Source of the DNA: Phycisphaeraceae bacterium
Lineage (GTDB): Bacteria > Planctomycetota > Phycisphaerae > Phycisphaerales > UBA1924
Direction of reading: 5' to 3'
NCBI GenBank assembly: GCA_019636625.1
Contig: JAHBXE010000012.1
Location: forward strand, 60,258-124,257
Length of the DNA stretch: 64,000 nucleotides
Shown here: in pieces, positions 44,856 to 54,012 of the stretch
How the letters are laid out: every line of letters starts with the position of its first letter
Position numbering within the stretch: the first letter of the stretch is position 1
Position numbers and translations under genes: made by a program
Notes under the pieces: model-generated
What the model saw: only the letters and a program-made list of their open reading frames with translations
Told to the model about the DNA's origin: nothing
Database searches by the model: none

Positions 44856-46118
44856 ATGCCCCTCGTCGTCCAAAAGTTCGGTGGATCATCCGTCGCGGAC
44901 GCTGACCGCATCCGCCGCTGCGCCCAGCGCGCCTACGACGCCAGGCGTGCCGGCAACGACGTCGTGGTCGTGGTTTCGGCCATGGGCAAGACCACCGACG
45001 GCCTGATCAACCTTGCCAACGAAATCACCCCCGTGCCCGCCAAGCGGGAGATGGACCAGCTCATGGCCGCGGGGGAGCAGATATCCATCGCGCTCACGGC
45101 CATAGCGCTCGACATGCTTGGGCAGGAGGCGATCAGCCTGACCGGTGCCCAGGCCGGCATCCTCACCGAGCCAAGCCATACCAAGGCCCGCATCAAGAAC
45201 ATCGAGACCGCCGCCATCAAGCGCGAGCTTGCCAGGGGAAGGATCGTCGTCGTCGCCGGCTTTCAGGGCGTTACGGCTGACGGCCATGTGACGACCCTCG
45301 GACGCGGGGGATCCGACACCACCGCCGTCGCTCTCGCGGCGGCCCTCAGGGCCGATGTCTGCGATATTTTCACAGACGTCGACGGCGTCTACACCGCTGA
45401 CCCGCGCATTGTTCCTGACGCTCGCAAGATCGACCGCATCAGCTACGAAGCGATCCTGGAACTGGCCAGCCTCGGCGCGAAGGTCATGGCCACCCGCTCG
45501 ATCTTCTTCGGCGCCAAGTACAACATCCCCATCCACGTGAGGCACGCCATGCTCCCCGATACCGGCACGATGATCGTCCCAGAGTCCAAGGACATGGAGC
45601 AGGAGGAAATCACCGGTCTTGCGCTGAAGGTGAACCTCGGCCGCGTCACGCTCACCAATCTTCCGGGTGGGCCCGGCGTTCAAGGGAGGATCTTCTCGCA
45701 GATCGCCGCGGCCGGGATTCTCGTGGATGACATCATCCAATCCGAAGGCAGCGGCAACGCGGGCGACGGACAATCCGCCGGCGACTCGACCACCGTCAGC
45801 TTCACCGTCGAGCACACGGATCTCGTCGACATCAAGCCGGTCCTCGACCGCATCCTCGCCGACCTCGGACGTGGCCAGGTCAGGATCGACGTCGGCCTGT
45901 GCAAAGTGTCCGCCGTCGGCGTCGGCATGCGCTCCCACACCGGCGTCGCCGCGAAAATGTTCCAGGCCCTCGCCGAGGCCAAGGGCAGCAGCGGGGGGGT
46001 GGGCATCAAGATCCAGAACATCACCACGTCCGAGATCAAGATCTCCTGCATCCTCGCCAAGGAAGACGGTGAACCCGCGATGCGGGCGATTCACGCGGCG
46101 TTCGGGCTGGGCCGCTGA
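44856..46118 (+). CDS. lysC: Aspartate kinase
   Basis: 420 residues; phosphorylates aspartate, the first step toward lysine, threonine and methionine. Landmarks: VVQKFGGSSVADADRI at the N-terminus, VVVVSAMGKTTDGLI, VAGFQGVTADGHVTTLGRGG (substrate/ATP region), DVCDIFTDVDGVYTADPRIV and SYEAILELASLGAKVM. The C-terminal about 150 residues form two ACT domains (KVNLGRVTLTNLPGGPGVQG and ISCILAKEDGEPAMRAIHAA), so allosteric inhibition by lysine and/or threonine is likely. No ribosome site is clear; the leader is the repeat element at 44747. Confidence 0.96.
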   Translation: MPLVVQKFGGSSVADADRIRRCAQRAYDARRAGNDVVVVVSAMGKTTDGLINLANEITPVPAKREMDQLMAAGEQISIALTAIALDMLGQEAISLTGAQAGILTEPSHTKARIKNIETAAIKRELARGRIVVVAGFQGVTADGHVTTLGRGGSDTTAVALAAALRADVCDIFTDVDGVYTADPRIVPDARKIDRISYEAILELASLGAKVMATRSIFFGAKYNIPIHVRHAMLPDTGTMIVPESKDMEQEEITGLALKVNLGRVTLTNLPGGPGVQGRIFSQIAAAGILVDDIIQSEGSGNAGDGQSAGDSTTVSFTVEHTDLVDIKPVLDRILADLGRGQVRIDVGLCKVSAVGVGMRSHTGVAAKMFQALAEAKGSSGGVGIKIQNITTSEIKISCILAKEDGEPAMRAIHAAFGLGR

Positions 46119-46514
46119 AGCCGTGGGATGCAGCCGTCGTTCGTGGCAGAGGCGAAGGCGGTGCGGCTGTATGCCTTCCGATGACTCCTTGCTGATCCCG
46201 GGGTTTTCGCGGAATCTCACGGGAGTATCGTGCCCATAACCCCATCGTCGCGTACCCGCGATACCCCAGCCCTCACAACCGGACAACTCCACCACGCGCC
46301 GAGTCGTGGGGCGTCAACCGCCGTCAACGCCCCGCCGATGAACCCCCAAGCCGACCGGGCGCTGAAGGGGAGGGTTCGGTCGGCTACGGCGCTTGTTCCC
46401 GCGTGAAACACCGCGGCGGGCGTCTTGGCAGGGCCGGCGGTGTTGCCGGCTGGCAAGGAATCGCCGCCCGGCAAGGGAGCCGGATCCCATCCGACTGGTT
46501 GTAAGGAGAAGCTC
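46119..46514. other. Noncoding region between lysC and the first GspG-like pseudopilin
   Basis: About 395 bp with no convincing gene. It has a small GCCGGC hairpin at 46433-46450 and an AAGGAGA ribosome site at its right end. It may hold the promoter and leader of the secretion cluster, but I recognise no known regulatory RNA. Confidence 0.4.
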
Positions 46515-46943
46515 ATGCGCACACGTGTTCGTAAGGCCTTTACGCTCGTTGAAATTCTGATCGTCGTCGTGATCCTCGGCATCCTCGCCGCGATCGTCGT
46601 CCCGCAGTTCACCAACGCGACCCAGGACGCTCAGGGTGGCAACATCCAGAGCCAGCTCGACACGCTGAACAATCAGATCGAGCTCTTCAAGGCTCGCAAC
46701 AACGGCGAGCTCCCGGGTGGCACGACCATGGTCGGGTACGACTGGCAGTCCATGATCACCGGCGGCTACATCAAGGCCGCGCCCCGCAACCCCGCCTGCC
46801 CGACCTCCGGCGATCCGACCGCGATCGGCGCCCCGGGCACGGCCGATGTGGGCTGGCACTGGAACGATGTGACCAACTCGCTCGAGGCCGCGTACTTCGA
46901 CGAGAACCCGGCCAACCCGCGCGTCACGCCGGGCGTGCCATAA
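46515..46943 (+). CDS. Type II secretion major pseudopilin-like protein (GspG-like), copy 1
   Basis: 142 residues. Leader MRTRVRKA then FTLVEILIVVVILGILAAIVVPQF, with the Glu at +5 that pseudopilins need. The pilin helix continues QDAQGGNIQSQLDTLNNQIELFKARN. A C-terminal lobe has DWQSMITGGYIKAAPRNPAC and GWHWNDVTNSLEAAYFDENP, as in GspG. AAGGAGA precedes the ATG. The residue before the cleavage site is Ala. Forms a periplasmic pseudopilus fibre with the next genes. Followed by a paralogue 113 bp downstream. Confidence 0.85.
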   Translation: MRTRVRKAFTLVEILIVVVILGILAAIVVPQFTNATQDAQGGNIQSQLDTLNNQIELFKARNNGELPGGTTMVGYDWQSMITGGYIKAAPRNPACPTSGDPTAIGAPGTADVGWHWNDVTNSLEAAYFDENPANPRVTPGVP

Positions 46944-47056
46944 CTCAAGTCTGCACTTCTCTCGGCGAATCCCTACCGGGATCCGCCGGGCTTTTCGGGG
47001 AGGGCGGCGGCGGGCGGCGTCGGGGGACGTTTCCCGCCTGGCAGGAGAGCCTGTTC

Positions 47057-47491
47057 ATGCGGTCCAAGCGCGCGTTCACGCTCGTTGAAATCCTTATCGT
47101 CGTCATCATCCTCGGCATCCTCGCCGCGCTGGTCGTCCCGCAGTTCACGGGCGCGACGCAGGAAGCGGCCAGCAAGTCCACCGTCAGCCAGCTCTCCAAG
47201 ATCCGCAACGCCATCGGCGTCTTCTACGTTCGCAACGGCAACACCTGGCCCAACATCACCGCCGGGGACGGCACCTGGGGCGAAGTGATCACCGTGGGCG
47301 GCGAGTACATGAAGACTCCGCCGGCGAACAAGTGGGTCAGCCCGGCGTACTCCACCACGATCATCCTTCGCGACACGCCGGACACCGAGTACACGCTCCC
47401 CTCGCCCACCTACGGCTGGATCTACAGCCCGACCCGCAACGAGGTCTGGGCCGCCGGCTTCGACGAGTTCGACAATCCCTTCCCGCGGTAA
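47057..47491 (+). CDS. Type II secretion major pseudopilin-like protein (GspG-like), copy 2
   Basis: 144 residues. Leader MRSKRA then FTLVEILIVVIILGILAALVVPQF, nearly identical to copy 1 through the transmembrane helix, then KSTVSQLSKIRNAIGVFYVRNGNTWP and YGWIYSPTRNEVWAAGFDEFDNP. AGGAGA is 8 bp before the ATG at 47057. The Ala residue precedes the cleavage site as in copy 1. The C-terminal lobe has diverged, suggesting separate roles or neofunctionalisation after duplication. Confidence 0.85.
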   Translation: MRSKRAFTLVEILIVVIILGILAALVVPQFTGATQEAASKSTVSQLSKIRNAIGVFYVRNGNTWPNITAGDGTWGEVITVGGEYMKTPPANKWVSPAYSTTIILRDTPDTEYTLPSPTYGWIYSPTRNEVWAAGFDEFDNPFPR

Positions 47492-47515
47492 CCCACGCAT
47501 GTCACTGTCATGCTT

Positions 47516-47546
47516 CATGCCCCGGGCCCTGGCCGTCCGGGGCATG
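47516..47546 (+). terminator. Putative terminator hairpin after the second pseudopilin
   Basis: Perfect 10-bp arms CATGCCCCGG/CCGGGGCATG with an 11-nt loop, 25 bp past the stop codon. The following sequence is only weakly T-rich, so a stem-only or partial terminator is possible. Confidence 0.5.
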
Positions 47547-47697
47547 TTCATTCGCCGATCAACCGTCGCATCGTCCCAGAACCCACGGCCGCGCCAACCC
47601 TCGCAGCCCGCCGCGAATCCCGGCGGCGGTCCCAAACCGCACGTCGATTCCCGCCGATACCTCGATCATGGACCACTCACCCTTCGGAGGTCGCATC

Positions 47698-48051
47698 ATG
47701 CGCCGTCCCACCGCCTTCGGCTACCAGAACGCCGCGCTCACCGCCATCGCCGTCCTCCTGGCCGTCGGCCTGATGGACCGTCGCCCCGGCGGTGAGTTCA
47801 CGTCGCTGCCCGCCGCCCACGCCCAGTCGCAGCCCGATCAGGGCGGCATGACCAACGCGCTGGAGCAGCGGAAGATCATGATCGCTGAGCTGCGGTCCAT
47901 CACCGCACGTCTCGACCGCATCGAGTCCAAGCTCAGCGCCGGCATCAACGTGAAGGTCACGAGCATGCCCGCGATCAAGGTGGACAACCCCGAACCCAAG
48001 GCCAAGCCCAAGGCGGAAGAAAACACCGCGCCGAAGGCCGACGCCAAGTAA
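47698..48051 (+). CDS. Small exported protein with coiled-coil and charged tail
   Basis: 117 residues from the ATG at 47698 (GGAGG 7 bp upstream). N-terminal hydrophobic segment (NAALTAIAVLLAVGLMD), possibly a signal anchor or uncleaved signal, then a helical stretch EQRKIMIAELRSITARLDRIESKL likely to form a coiled coil, then a Lys/Pro/Glu-rich tail (KPKAEENTAPKADAK). I do not recognise a family. Its place between pseudopilin genes suggests a role as an accessory periplasmic component. Confidence 0.6.
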   Translation: MRRPTAFGYQNAALTAIAVLLAVGLMDRRPGGEFTSLPAAHAQSQPDQGGMTNALEQRKIMIAELRSITARLDRIESKLSAGINVKVTSMPAIKVDNPEPKAKPKAEENTAPKADAK

Positions 48052-48075
48052 GTCTGCGAGGCGGGAGAGTTCGTC

Positions 48076-48600
48076 GTGTTGAACAGCCATCGCTTTCGCG
48101 CCGTAAGCCGCAGGGCCTACACGCTCGTTGAAGTGCTCATCGTGGTGACACTCCTGGGCATCGCCAGCGCCCTGGTGATCCCCAACGTCAACTCCACGGA
48201 GGTGCTCCGCGTTCAGTCCACCGTGCGAGCGATCGTGGCGGACATCACCTTCGCCCAGTCCGACGCGCTGGCAAGGCAGCAGGGCCGCGCCGTGATCTTC
48301 GATGCCGAGAACAACGCCTACGCGATCGTCGAGGTCAAGAGCTCGAGCCTGAACCCCGCGACCGACACCATCCAGCGCGTCGACCTCCGCAACAAGCGGA
48401 AGTTCCACGACTCCACGATCGAGTCCGTCAACTTCGACGGCGGCAACGTCCTGGTCTTCGACGAGATGGGCGGGACCGTGACGGCGCCCGCGAGCACCAC
48501 GCCCAGCGCCGGCGGCTCGCTCGTCATCAGCGGGTCCGGCTCGCGCTTCCGCATCGCCGTCGAGGCCTACACCGGACGCGTCACCGTCACACGCCTGTAA
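48076..48600 (+). CDS. GspH-like minor pseudopilin
   Basis: 174 residues, GTG start at 48076. Leader with SRRA then YTLVEVLIVVTLLGIASALVIPNV. Helix segment RAIVADITFAQSDALARQQGRAVIF and a beta-rich C-terminal lobe (SGSGSRFRIAVEAYTGRVTVTRL) match the GspH/FimT-like minor pseudopilins, which cap the pseudopilus. The first residue after the cleavage site is Tyr instead of Phe, preceded by Ala. Follows the small exported protein by 24 bp. Confidence 0.8.
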   Translation: MLNSHRFRAVSRRAYTLVEVLIVVTLLGIASALVIPNVNSTEVLRVQSTVRAIVADITFAQSDALARQQGRAVIFDAENNAYAIVEVKSSSLNPATDTIQRVDLRNKRKFHDSTIESVNFDGGNVLVFDEMGGTVTAPASTTPSAGGSLVISGSGSRFRIAVEAYTGRVTVTRL

Positions 48601-48625
48601 GCACCCCCGCCCAAGGAAGGGTCAG

Positions 48626-48871
48626 ATGAGAGGCAAGCCGAGCAAGCACGTCCCGCCCCGCGTTGTCGCGACGACCTTTGCCGCCTTTGCGCTCTCCGTC
48701 GTCGCCCTGCTCCTCTGGGGTCGGATCAAGCTTGTCGCCGGCGTTCCGAGAACCGCCTACGCGGAGCCTCGTCAGGTTGCGGCGCCCCCAAAGCCCGCGC
48801 CCCACCCGGCCCAGCAGGGTGCATCGCCCAGCTCCAGCCAGGACCACGCCCGGTCCGACTTAAGTCGGTAA
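48626..48871 (+). CDS. Small single-pass membrane protein
   Basis: 81 residues, AAGGAAGG upstream. Basic N-terminus (RGKPSKHVPPR) then a transmembrane segment (VVATTFAAFALSVVALLLWG) and a Pro/Ala/Ser-rich extracytoplasmic tail. This topology recalls small secretion-system components such as GspC-like linkers without the PDZ, but no family motif is visible. A 14-bp palindrome overlaps the stop codon. Confidence 0.5.
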   Translation: MRGKPSKHVPPRVVATTFAAFALSVVALLLWGRIKLVAGVPRTAYAEPRQVAAPPKPAPHPAQQGASPSSSQDHARSDLSR

Positions 48872-48903
48872 GCGTGCCTCACCAAGAGCCCGATTGCCTG
48901 GAC

Positions 48904-48939
48904 ACCGCCGCGCCCACACACGCGGCGGTACTTTGCTTC
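48904..48939 (+). terminator. Putative intrinsic terminator after the small membrane protein
   Basis: Nine-bp perfect stem ACCGCCGCG/CGCGGCGGT (48904-48912 and 48921-48929) with an 8-nt loop and a modest T-rich tail (ACTTTGCTTCT). It would separate the pseudopilin genes from the secretin transcript. Confidence 0.5.
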
Positions 48940-49169
48940 TGGCCGTCACCGCCGCCGTCCGAGAAGCAGCCCGTTGCGTCGGGAAGCCTTTGCCCAACCC
49001 GCGCAAAGCGACTCATCCTTCTCCGCTCCACCGCAAGTTCCATCGAACCCCGGACGACATTCGACACTGAGTCACAGGGCCCACTCACCGGGGGGATGTC
49101 ACCCGGAAGCCCGCGATGACCCAGCAGGACACACCCCCGCGACCTGCGCGGCGGTCCCAAGGAGCAGTC

Positions 49170-51407
49170 ATGGTCGAGTTCTCACCCCGGTTCAACGCGA
49201 CCCTTCGCACGGCCAAGCTCGCCGTGACCGCCGCGGCCCTCTTCGGCCTCGCCGGCCTTCCCACCGCCCTGGGCCAGGCCAAGCAGCCGGCCTCCCCGGC
49301 GCCATCAACCTACGGATCGGGGCCCGCGGCCGCGGCCGCTCCCATCGGCGGCCAGCCCGCGAACACCGCTCCGCGTGCCAACCCCGGAAACGGCAAGGTC
49401 ATTCGTCAGGCCGGTTCGACGCCCGCGCCCGCCGAGACGGAGCAGCCCGCGGCCGACGACGGCAAGGTCAAGGTCGATGAGCACCTGATCGTGGACCTCC
49501 ACGTCAACGATGAGGACCTCGCCAACGTCCTCCAGATGCTCTCGATCCAGTCCCAGAAGAACATCGTCACCAGCAAGAGCGTCTCCGCCGTCGTCACGGC
49601 AAACCTTTACGGCGTCACCTTCTACGAAGCCCTCGACGCCATTCTCCACGTCAACGGATACGGCTACATCGAGAAGGGCAACTTCATCTTCGTGTACACC
49701 CTCGAGGAGCTTCTCAAGATCGAGGAGGCCAGCCGCCAGCGCGTCTGGAAGGTCCTCAAGCTCAACTACCTGAACTCGACCGACGCCGCGGAGTTCGTCA
49801 AGCCGCTGCTTTCCGAGGGCGGCCAGATCAAGACCAACGGCAAGGCGCCGAACTTCCAGATCACCGACAACGCCCCCGGCGGCGCGGAGGACTTCGCGCA
49901 CGAGTCCACCATGATGGTCTTCGACTACGAAGAGAACATGGCGCAGATCGAGAAGGTCGTGCAGGAGCTCGACACCCGCCCGCAGCAGGTGCTGGTCGAG
50001 GCCACGATCCTGCAGACCAGCCTCAACGAGGCCAACGCCTTCGGCGTGGACTTCGCGGTGCTGGCCGACATGGACTTCACCGACTTCGTGAACATCGGCG
50101 GCCCGCTCGAAGCCGTCAACGGCCTGATCAAGGGCAACGGCTCATCGTCCGGCAGCTCCGGTGGCTCGGGCGGCTCCGGCGGCTCGGGCGGTACCGGCAG
50201 CTCCGGCACCCCGCTCCCGGCCGACAACAAGGGCTTCGGCCTGACCAGCACGCCGGGCAACACCGCGGGCCCGGGCACCCTCAAGCTCGGCGTGGTGTGG
50301 AACGACGTCTCCGCGTTCATCCGGATGCTCGACCAGGTCGCCGACACCACCATCATCAGCCGTCCCAACATCCTCACCCTCAACCGCCAGCCCGCCCGCG
50401 TCCTCGTGGGCCGCAAGGTCGGCTACCTCAACTCGACCACCACCGACACCGCAACGACCCAGACCGTCGAGTTCCTCGACACCGGCACCCAGCTCTACTT
50501 CCGTCCCTTCGTGAGCAGCGACGGCTCCATCCGCATGGAGCTCAAGCCCAAGGTCTCGGAAGCCGTCATCCGTAACACCACGAGCCAGGGCGGCCAGACC
50601 GTGACCATCCCGGACGAAATCAGCAACGAGCTGACCACCAACGTCATCGTCCGCGATGGCAACACCATCGTGCTCGGCGGCCTCTTCCGCGAGAGCACCA
50701 GCGCCAGCCGCCGCCAGGTCCCCGGCCTCGGCGACCTCCCGCTCATCGGCGCCGCCTTCCGCGGGCACGACGACTCGACCGAGCGCAACGAAGTGATCTT
50801 CATGATCACGCCCACCATCCTCGCCGACGCCATGGCCGTCGAGCAGGGCAAGCGCGGCCAGGACATGGTCGAGCGGGCCCGGGCCGGATCCCGCATGGGA
50901 ACCCTGCCCTGGAGCCGCGAGAAGCGCTGCCAGCAGCTCGTGATGGAAGCGACACGCCTTGCCGCCGAGGGCAAGCGTGACGAGGCGCTCAGCAAGGTCC
51001 AGCGTGCCTTGGCGATGAGCCCCATGCAGCCCGACGCCATCCAGCTTCGCGAAGAACTCACCAACGAGAAGTCCAACTGGCCGACGCGCAGCATGCAGCA
51101 CGAAATCGTGAAGGGTGAGCTGGAGAAGAAGCTCGCCGGCTCCAAGAAGGCCGAGGCCGCCCTCAAGGCCGAGGAACTCGCCCGCCGCGAGGCGCGCCGT
51201 TCCCCGAGCCGCGCCAAGCCCGCCAAGACCCCGGAGGTCGAAGTTGAAGCGCCCGGCAAGGTCGTCTTCACGCCGCCCCCGGTCGAGCCGGACACGGCCC
51301 CGACGTTCGATCCCATGCCGTCGGAACCCATGGGTGGCGATCCCTTCGATCCGGGTTCCAACGACCCCGAGCCCGCCGGCGGCGGGTCGGACCCTGATAA
51401 CCGCTGA
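49170..51407 (+). CDS. Type II/IV secretion secretin (GspD/PilQ-like)
   Basis: 745 residues from the ATG at 49170 (AAGGAG 5 bp upstream; the ATG at 49116 is a weaker option). Signal region AKLAVTAAALFGLAGLPTALGQ. N-domains at about 90-300 (LHVNDEDLANVLQMLSIQS, KNIVTSKSVSAVVTANLYGV, VFDYEENMAQIEKVVQELD, RPQQVLVEATILQTSL). A Ser/Gly linker at about 320-347, then the secretin core (LDQVADTTIISRPNILTLN, RVLVGRKVGYL, MELKPKVSEAV, IPDEISNELTTNVIVRDGNT, VPGLGDLPLIGAAFRG) ending near VIFMITPTILAD. A C-terminal extension (about 570-745) has TPR-like and Lys-rich segments and a Pro/Asp-rich end. Forms an outer-membrane pore. Partner ATPase (GspE) and GspF are not in the window. Confidence 0.92.
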   Translation: MVEFSPRFNATLRTAKLAVTAAALFGLAGLPTALGQAKQPASPAPSTYGSGPAAAAAPIGGQPANTAPRANPGNGKVIRQAGSTPAPAETEQPAADDGKVKVDEHLIVDLHVNDEDLANVLQMLSIQSQKNIVTSKSVSAVVTANLYGVTFYEALDAILHVNGYGYIEKGNFIFVYTLEELLKIEEASRQRVWKVLKLNYLNSTDAAEFVKPLLSEGGQIKTNGKAPNFQITDNAPGGAEDFAHESTMMVFDYEENMAQIEKVVQELDTRPQQVLVEATILQTSLNEANAFGVDFAVLADMDFTDFVNIGGPLEAVNGLIKGNGSSSGSSGGSGGSGGSGGTGSSGTPLPADNKGFGLTSTPGNTAGPGTLKLGVVWNDVSAFIRMLDQVADTTIISRPNILTLNRQPARVLVGRKVGYLNSTTTDTATTQTVEFLDTGTQLYFRPFVSSDGSIRMELKPKVSEAVIRNTTSQGGQTVTIPDEISNELTTNVIVRDGNTIVLGGLFRESTSASRRQVPGLGDLPLIGAAFRGHDDSTERNEVIFMITPTILADAMAVEQGKRGQDMVERARAGSRMGTLPWSREKRCQQLVMEATRLAAEGKRDEALSKVQRALAMSPMQPDAIQLREELTNEKSNWPTRSMQHEIVKGELEKKLAGSKKAEAALKAEELARREARRSPSRAKPAKTPEVEVEAPGKVVFTPPPVEPDTAPTFDPMPSEPMGGDPFDPGSNDPEPAGGGSDPDNR

Positions 51408-51447
51408 TCCCTCGGACCCCGCGGTCCATCCAAGTCCGTCTGCAACG

Positions 51448-51477
51448 CCGACCGCTCCCGGAGCGGTCGGTGTCTTT
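51448..51477 (+). terminator. Putative terminator or attenuator between the secretin and TPR genes
   Basis: An inverted repeat with 11-bp arms and a one-base centre (51448-51470; realistically 8 bp plus a 7-nt loop) is followed by TGTCTTT. It lies 41 bp after the secretin stop. Confidence 0.5.
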
Positions 51478-51544
51478 GAGGGGTTGGCCAAAGCACCCGG
51501 TCCAAAAGCCCGATCACCTTCGTGGCCATTCCAGGAATCTCCAC

Positions 51545-52762
51545 ATGCGTACTCGTCTGGTTGTCCTCTCGCTGATCACGCTCGCCGGCCTTGCCGCCTG
51601 CAACCCGGGCCACGGCAAGCACACCCAGAAGCATCTCCTCGGCGCCATGGAGCGCCAGAACGCCATGAAGGCCGGGAACGAGTACGAGCAGGCCCGCCAG
51701 TCCTACCTGGCCGGCGAGCTCGAGAAGGCCGACAAGTTCATCAACCGCTGCATCCAGCTCAAGCCCGATGTGCCCAAGAGCTACATCCTCAAGGGCAGGA
51801 TCATGATTGAGCTCAGCGACCTCGAACAGGCCCTGCTCGCCTTCCAGCAGGCCGAAGCCCTCGATCCCGCCAACATCGACGCCCAGTATTACCAAGGCAT
51901 CGTCTACGAACGCTTCGCGCAGTCCGACAAGGCCCTCAAGCACTTCTCCGCCGCCGCCGACGCCGAGCCCGCCAACCCGCAGTACGCCATCGCCGTCGCG
52001 GAGACCATGATCGACATGGGCAACCTCGACGAGGCGGAGAAGTTCCTCACTTCGCGCGCCGCCTCCTTCGAGCACAGCGCGGGAATCAAGCAGACGCTCG
52101 GCCACATCGCGATGCTCCGCAAGGACACGGAAGCCGCCGTGAAGCTCTTCAACGAGGCACGGCTCCTGGCCTCCGACGACCAGTCCATCCTCGAGGACCT
52201 CATCCAGGCCCAGATCCAGAGCGAGCGATTCGCCGATGCCGAGTTCAACCTCTCCCGGCTGCTCAAGATGAAGGGCAACGCCGGACGCCGCGACCTGCTG
52301 CACTTCCGGGCCAAGTGCCTCTCGAAGCTCGACCGTCCGCTCGAAGCCCGGGATGTGCTGATCGAGCTGACCACCAGCGATGAAGGCCAGCGCGACGTCC
52401 AGGCCTGGATCGAGTTGGGCAACGTCTGTTTCGCGATCAGGGACATGAACCGCTCCCGGCAGGCGTGGCAGCGCATCGTCGCCATCGCCCCGCACCGTCA
52501 CGAGGGATGGATGCTCAAGGCCCTCTACCAGCGCCGCACCGGCGATCTTGAGGGCGCGCTCAAGACAGTGGACCGCGCCATCGAACGCCGCGGCACCAGC
52601 GTCGATCCGCTCGTCCTCGAAGGCCTTATCCTGAGCGAACTCGGCCGCGCTGAAGAGGCCCGCGCCGCTTTCGCCGCGGCCTTGGAGGAGCAGCCCGAGG
52701 ACCCCGCCGCCCGCAGCGGTCTGGCCAACGTGATCGACGACGCAACCGGCGACGGCCGATGA
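51545..52762 (+). CDS. Tetratricopeptide-repeat lipoprotein
   Basis: 405 residues. Lipoprotein signal LVVLSLITLAGLAAC with Cys18 as lipid-attachment site. Several TPRs: EQARQSYLAGELEKADKFIN, AYQQAEALDPANIDAQYYQG-type repeats around residues 85-145, and AEARAAFAAALEEQPEDPAA near the end. Resembles PilF/PilW or secretin-pilotin type lipoproteins that help outer-membrane secretins assemble. Its place directly after the secretin supports a pilotin or assembly role; that is inference. Confidence 0.75.
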   Translation: MRTRLVVLSLITLAGLAACNPGHGKHTQKHLLGAMERQNAMKAGNEYEQARQSYLAGELEKADKFINRCIQLKPDVPKSYILKGRIMIELSDLEQALLAFQQAEALDPANIDAQYYQGIVYERFAQSDKALKHFSAAADAEPANPQYAIAVAETMIDMGNLDEAEKFLTSRAASFEHSAGIKQTLGHIAMLRKDTEAAVKLFNEARLLASDDQSILEDLIQAQIQSERFADAEFNLSRLLKMKGNAGRRDLLHFRAKCLSKLDRPLEARDVLIELTTSDEGQRDVQAWIELGNVCFAIRDMNRSRQAWQRIVAIAPHRHEGWMLKALYQRRTGDLEGALKTVDRAIERRGTSVDPLVLEGLILSELGRAEEARAAFAAALEEQPEDPAARSGLANVIDDATGDGR

Positions 52763-52827
52763 ATCAGACGATGTGACGACACGTGGCGATCCGGGTGGGT
52801 ACACTGCGCCCACATCCGGAGCCCGCG

Positions 52828-54012
52828 ATGTCAAAGATCCGTGTTCTCGTCGGCACCCGCAAAGGTGCGTTTGTCCTCGAGTCCGATGGCAAGCGTCAGA
52901 AGTGGACCGTCTCCGGCCCTCACTTCGCCGGGTGGGAGATTTACCACATCAAGGGATCGCCGGTCGATCCCAACCGAATCTACGCCTCGCAGACCAGCGG
53001 CTGGTTCGGTCAGATCATCCAGCGGTCCGACGACGGCGGCAAAACCTGGAATCCTCCCGGGAGCAAGCCCGAAGATCTCGTCGGCCCCGAGGGAATGCCC
53101 AAGGGCGAGAGCAACAAGTTCGCCTACGACACATCCGATCAGACCGGCCGTCCCCTGACCACCCACCAGTTCTACGACGGCTCTCAGCACCCCTGGGAGT
53201 TCAAACGAGTCTGGCACATCGAGCCCTCGCTCACGGACCCCGACACCGCCTACGCCGGCGTCGAAGACGCCGCCCTCTTCCGCACCACCGACGCCGGGAA
53301 GACATGGCACGAACTCTCCGGCCTCCGCGGCCACCCCTCCGGCCCCAACTGGATGCCCGGCGCCGGCGGCATGGGCCTCCACACCATCGTCATCGACCCA
53401 ACCAACCCGAAGCGGATCTTCGTCGCCATCTCCGCTGCCGGCACGTTCCGATCGGATGACGGCGGCGCCACCTGGAAGCCCATCAACCGGGGCCTGAAGT
53501 CCCAGTTCCTTCCCGACCCTTCCGCCGAGGTCGGTCACTGTGTCCATCGGATTGATGTGCACCCCTCGCGTCCATCAACCCTCTTCATGCAGAAGCACTG
53601 GGACATCATGCGTTCGGACGATGCGGGCGAATCATGGACGGAGGTCAGCGGCAACCTCCCCACGGACTTCGGCTTCCCCATCCGTGTCCACGCCCACCAG
53701 CCCGACACGGTCTACGTCGTCCCGATCAAGAGCGACTCCGAGCACTTCCCGCTCGAGGGCAAGCTGCGCGTGTACCGCAGCAAGACCGGCGGGAACGAAT
53801 GGGAGCCTCTCACCAACGGTCTGCCGCAGGAAAACTGCTACGTCAACATCCTCCGCGGCGCCATGGCCATCGACCGCCTCGACCCTTGCGGCGTCTACTT
53901 CGGCACCACCGGCGGCCAGGTGTACGCCTCCGCCGACAACGGCGACAGGTGGAACCCGATCGTCCGCGACCTGCCCCCTGTCCTCTCCGTCGAGGTGCAG
54001 ACGCTGCCATGA
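52828..54012 (+). CDS. BNR/Asp-box repeat beta-propeller protein (exo-sialidase-like fold)
   Basis: 394 residues from the ATG at 52828 (CGGAG 7 bp upstream). Five Asp-box-like repeats are visible: [43 protein letters not shown] and [10 protein letters not shown], which mark turns in a sialidase-type propeller. No signal peptide and no sialidase active-site Arg triad are apparent, so enzymatic activity is not established; fold-level names such as sialidase or VPS10/YCF48-like should be used with caution. The stop overlaps the next start (ATGA), tying it to the MoaD-like protein. Confidence 0.8.
   Translation: MSKIRVLVGTRKGAFVLESDGKRQKWTVSGPHFAGWEIYHIKGSPVDPNRIYASQTSGWFGQIIQRSDDGGKTWNPPGSKPEDLVGPEGMPKGESNKFAYDTSDQTGRPLTTHQFYDGSQHPWEFKRVWHIEPSLTDPDTAYAGVEDAALFRTTDAGKTWHELSGLRGHPSGPNWMPGAGGMGLHTIVIDPTNPKRIFVAISAAGTFRSDDGGATWKPINRGLKSQFLPDPSAEVGHCVHRIDVHPSRPSTLFMQKHWDIMRSDDAGESWTEVSGNLPTDFGFPIRVHAHQPDTVYVVPIKSDSEHFPLEGKLRVYRSKTGGNEWEPLTNGLPQENCYVNILRGAMAIDRLDPCGVYFGTTGGQVYASADNGDRWNPIVRDLPPVLSVEVQTLP

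Noticed and set aside
44886..46295. 470-codon open frame on the minus strand opposite lysC
   Set aside because: lysC has all aspartate kinase motifs and ACT domains; the opposite frame is Gly/Asp/Val-rich shadow sequence.
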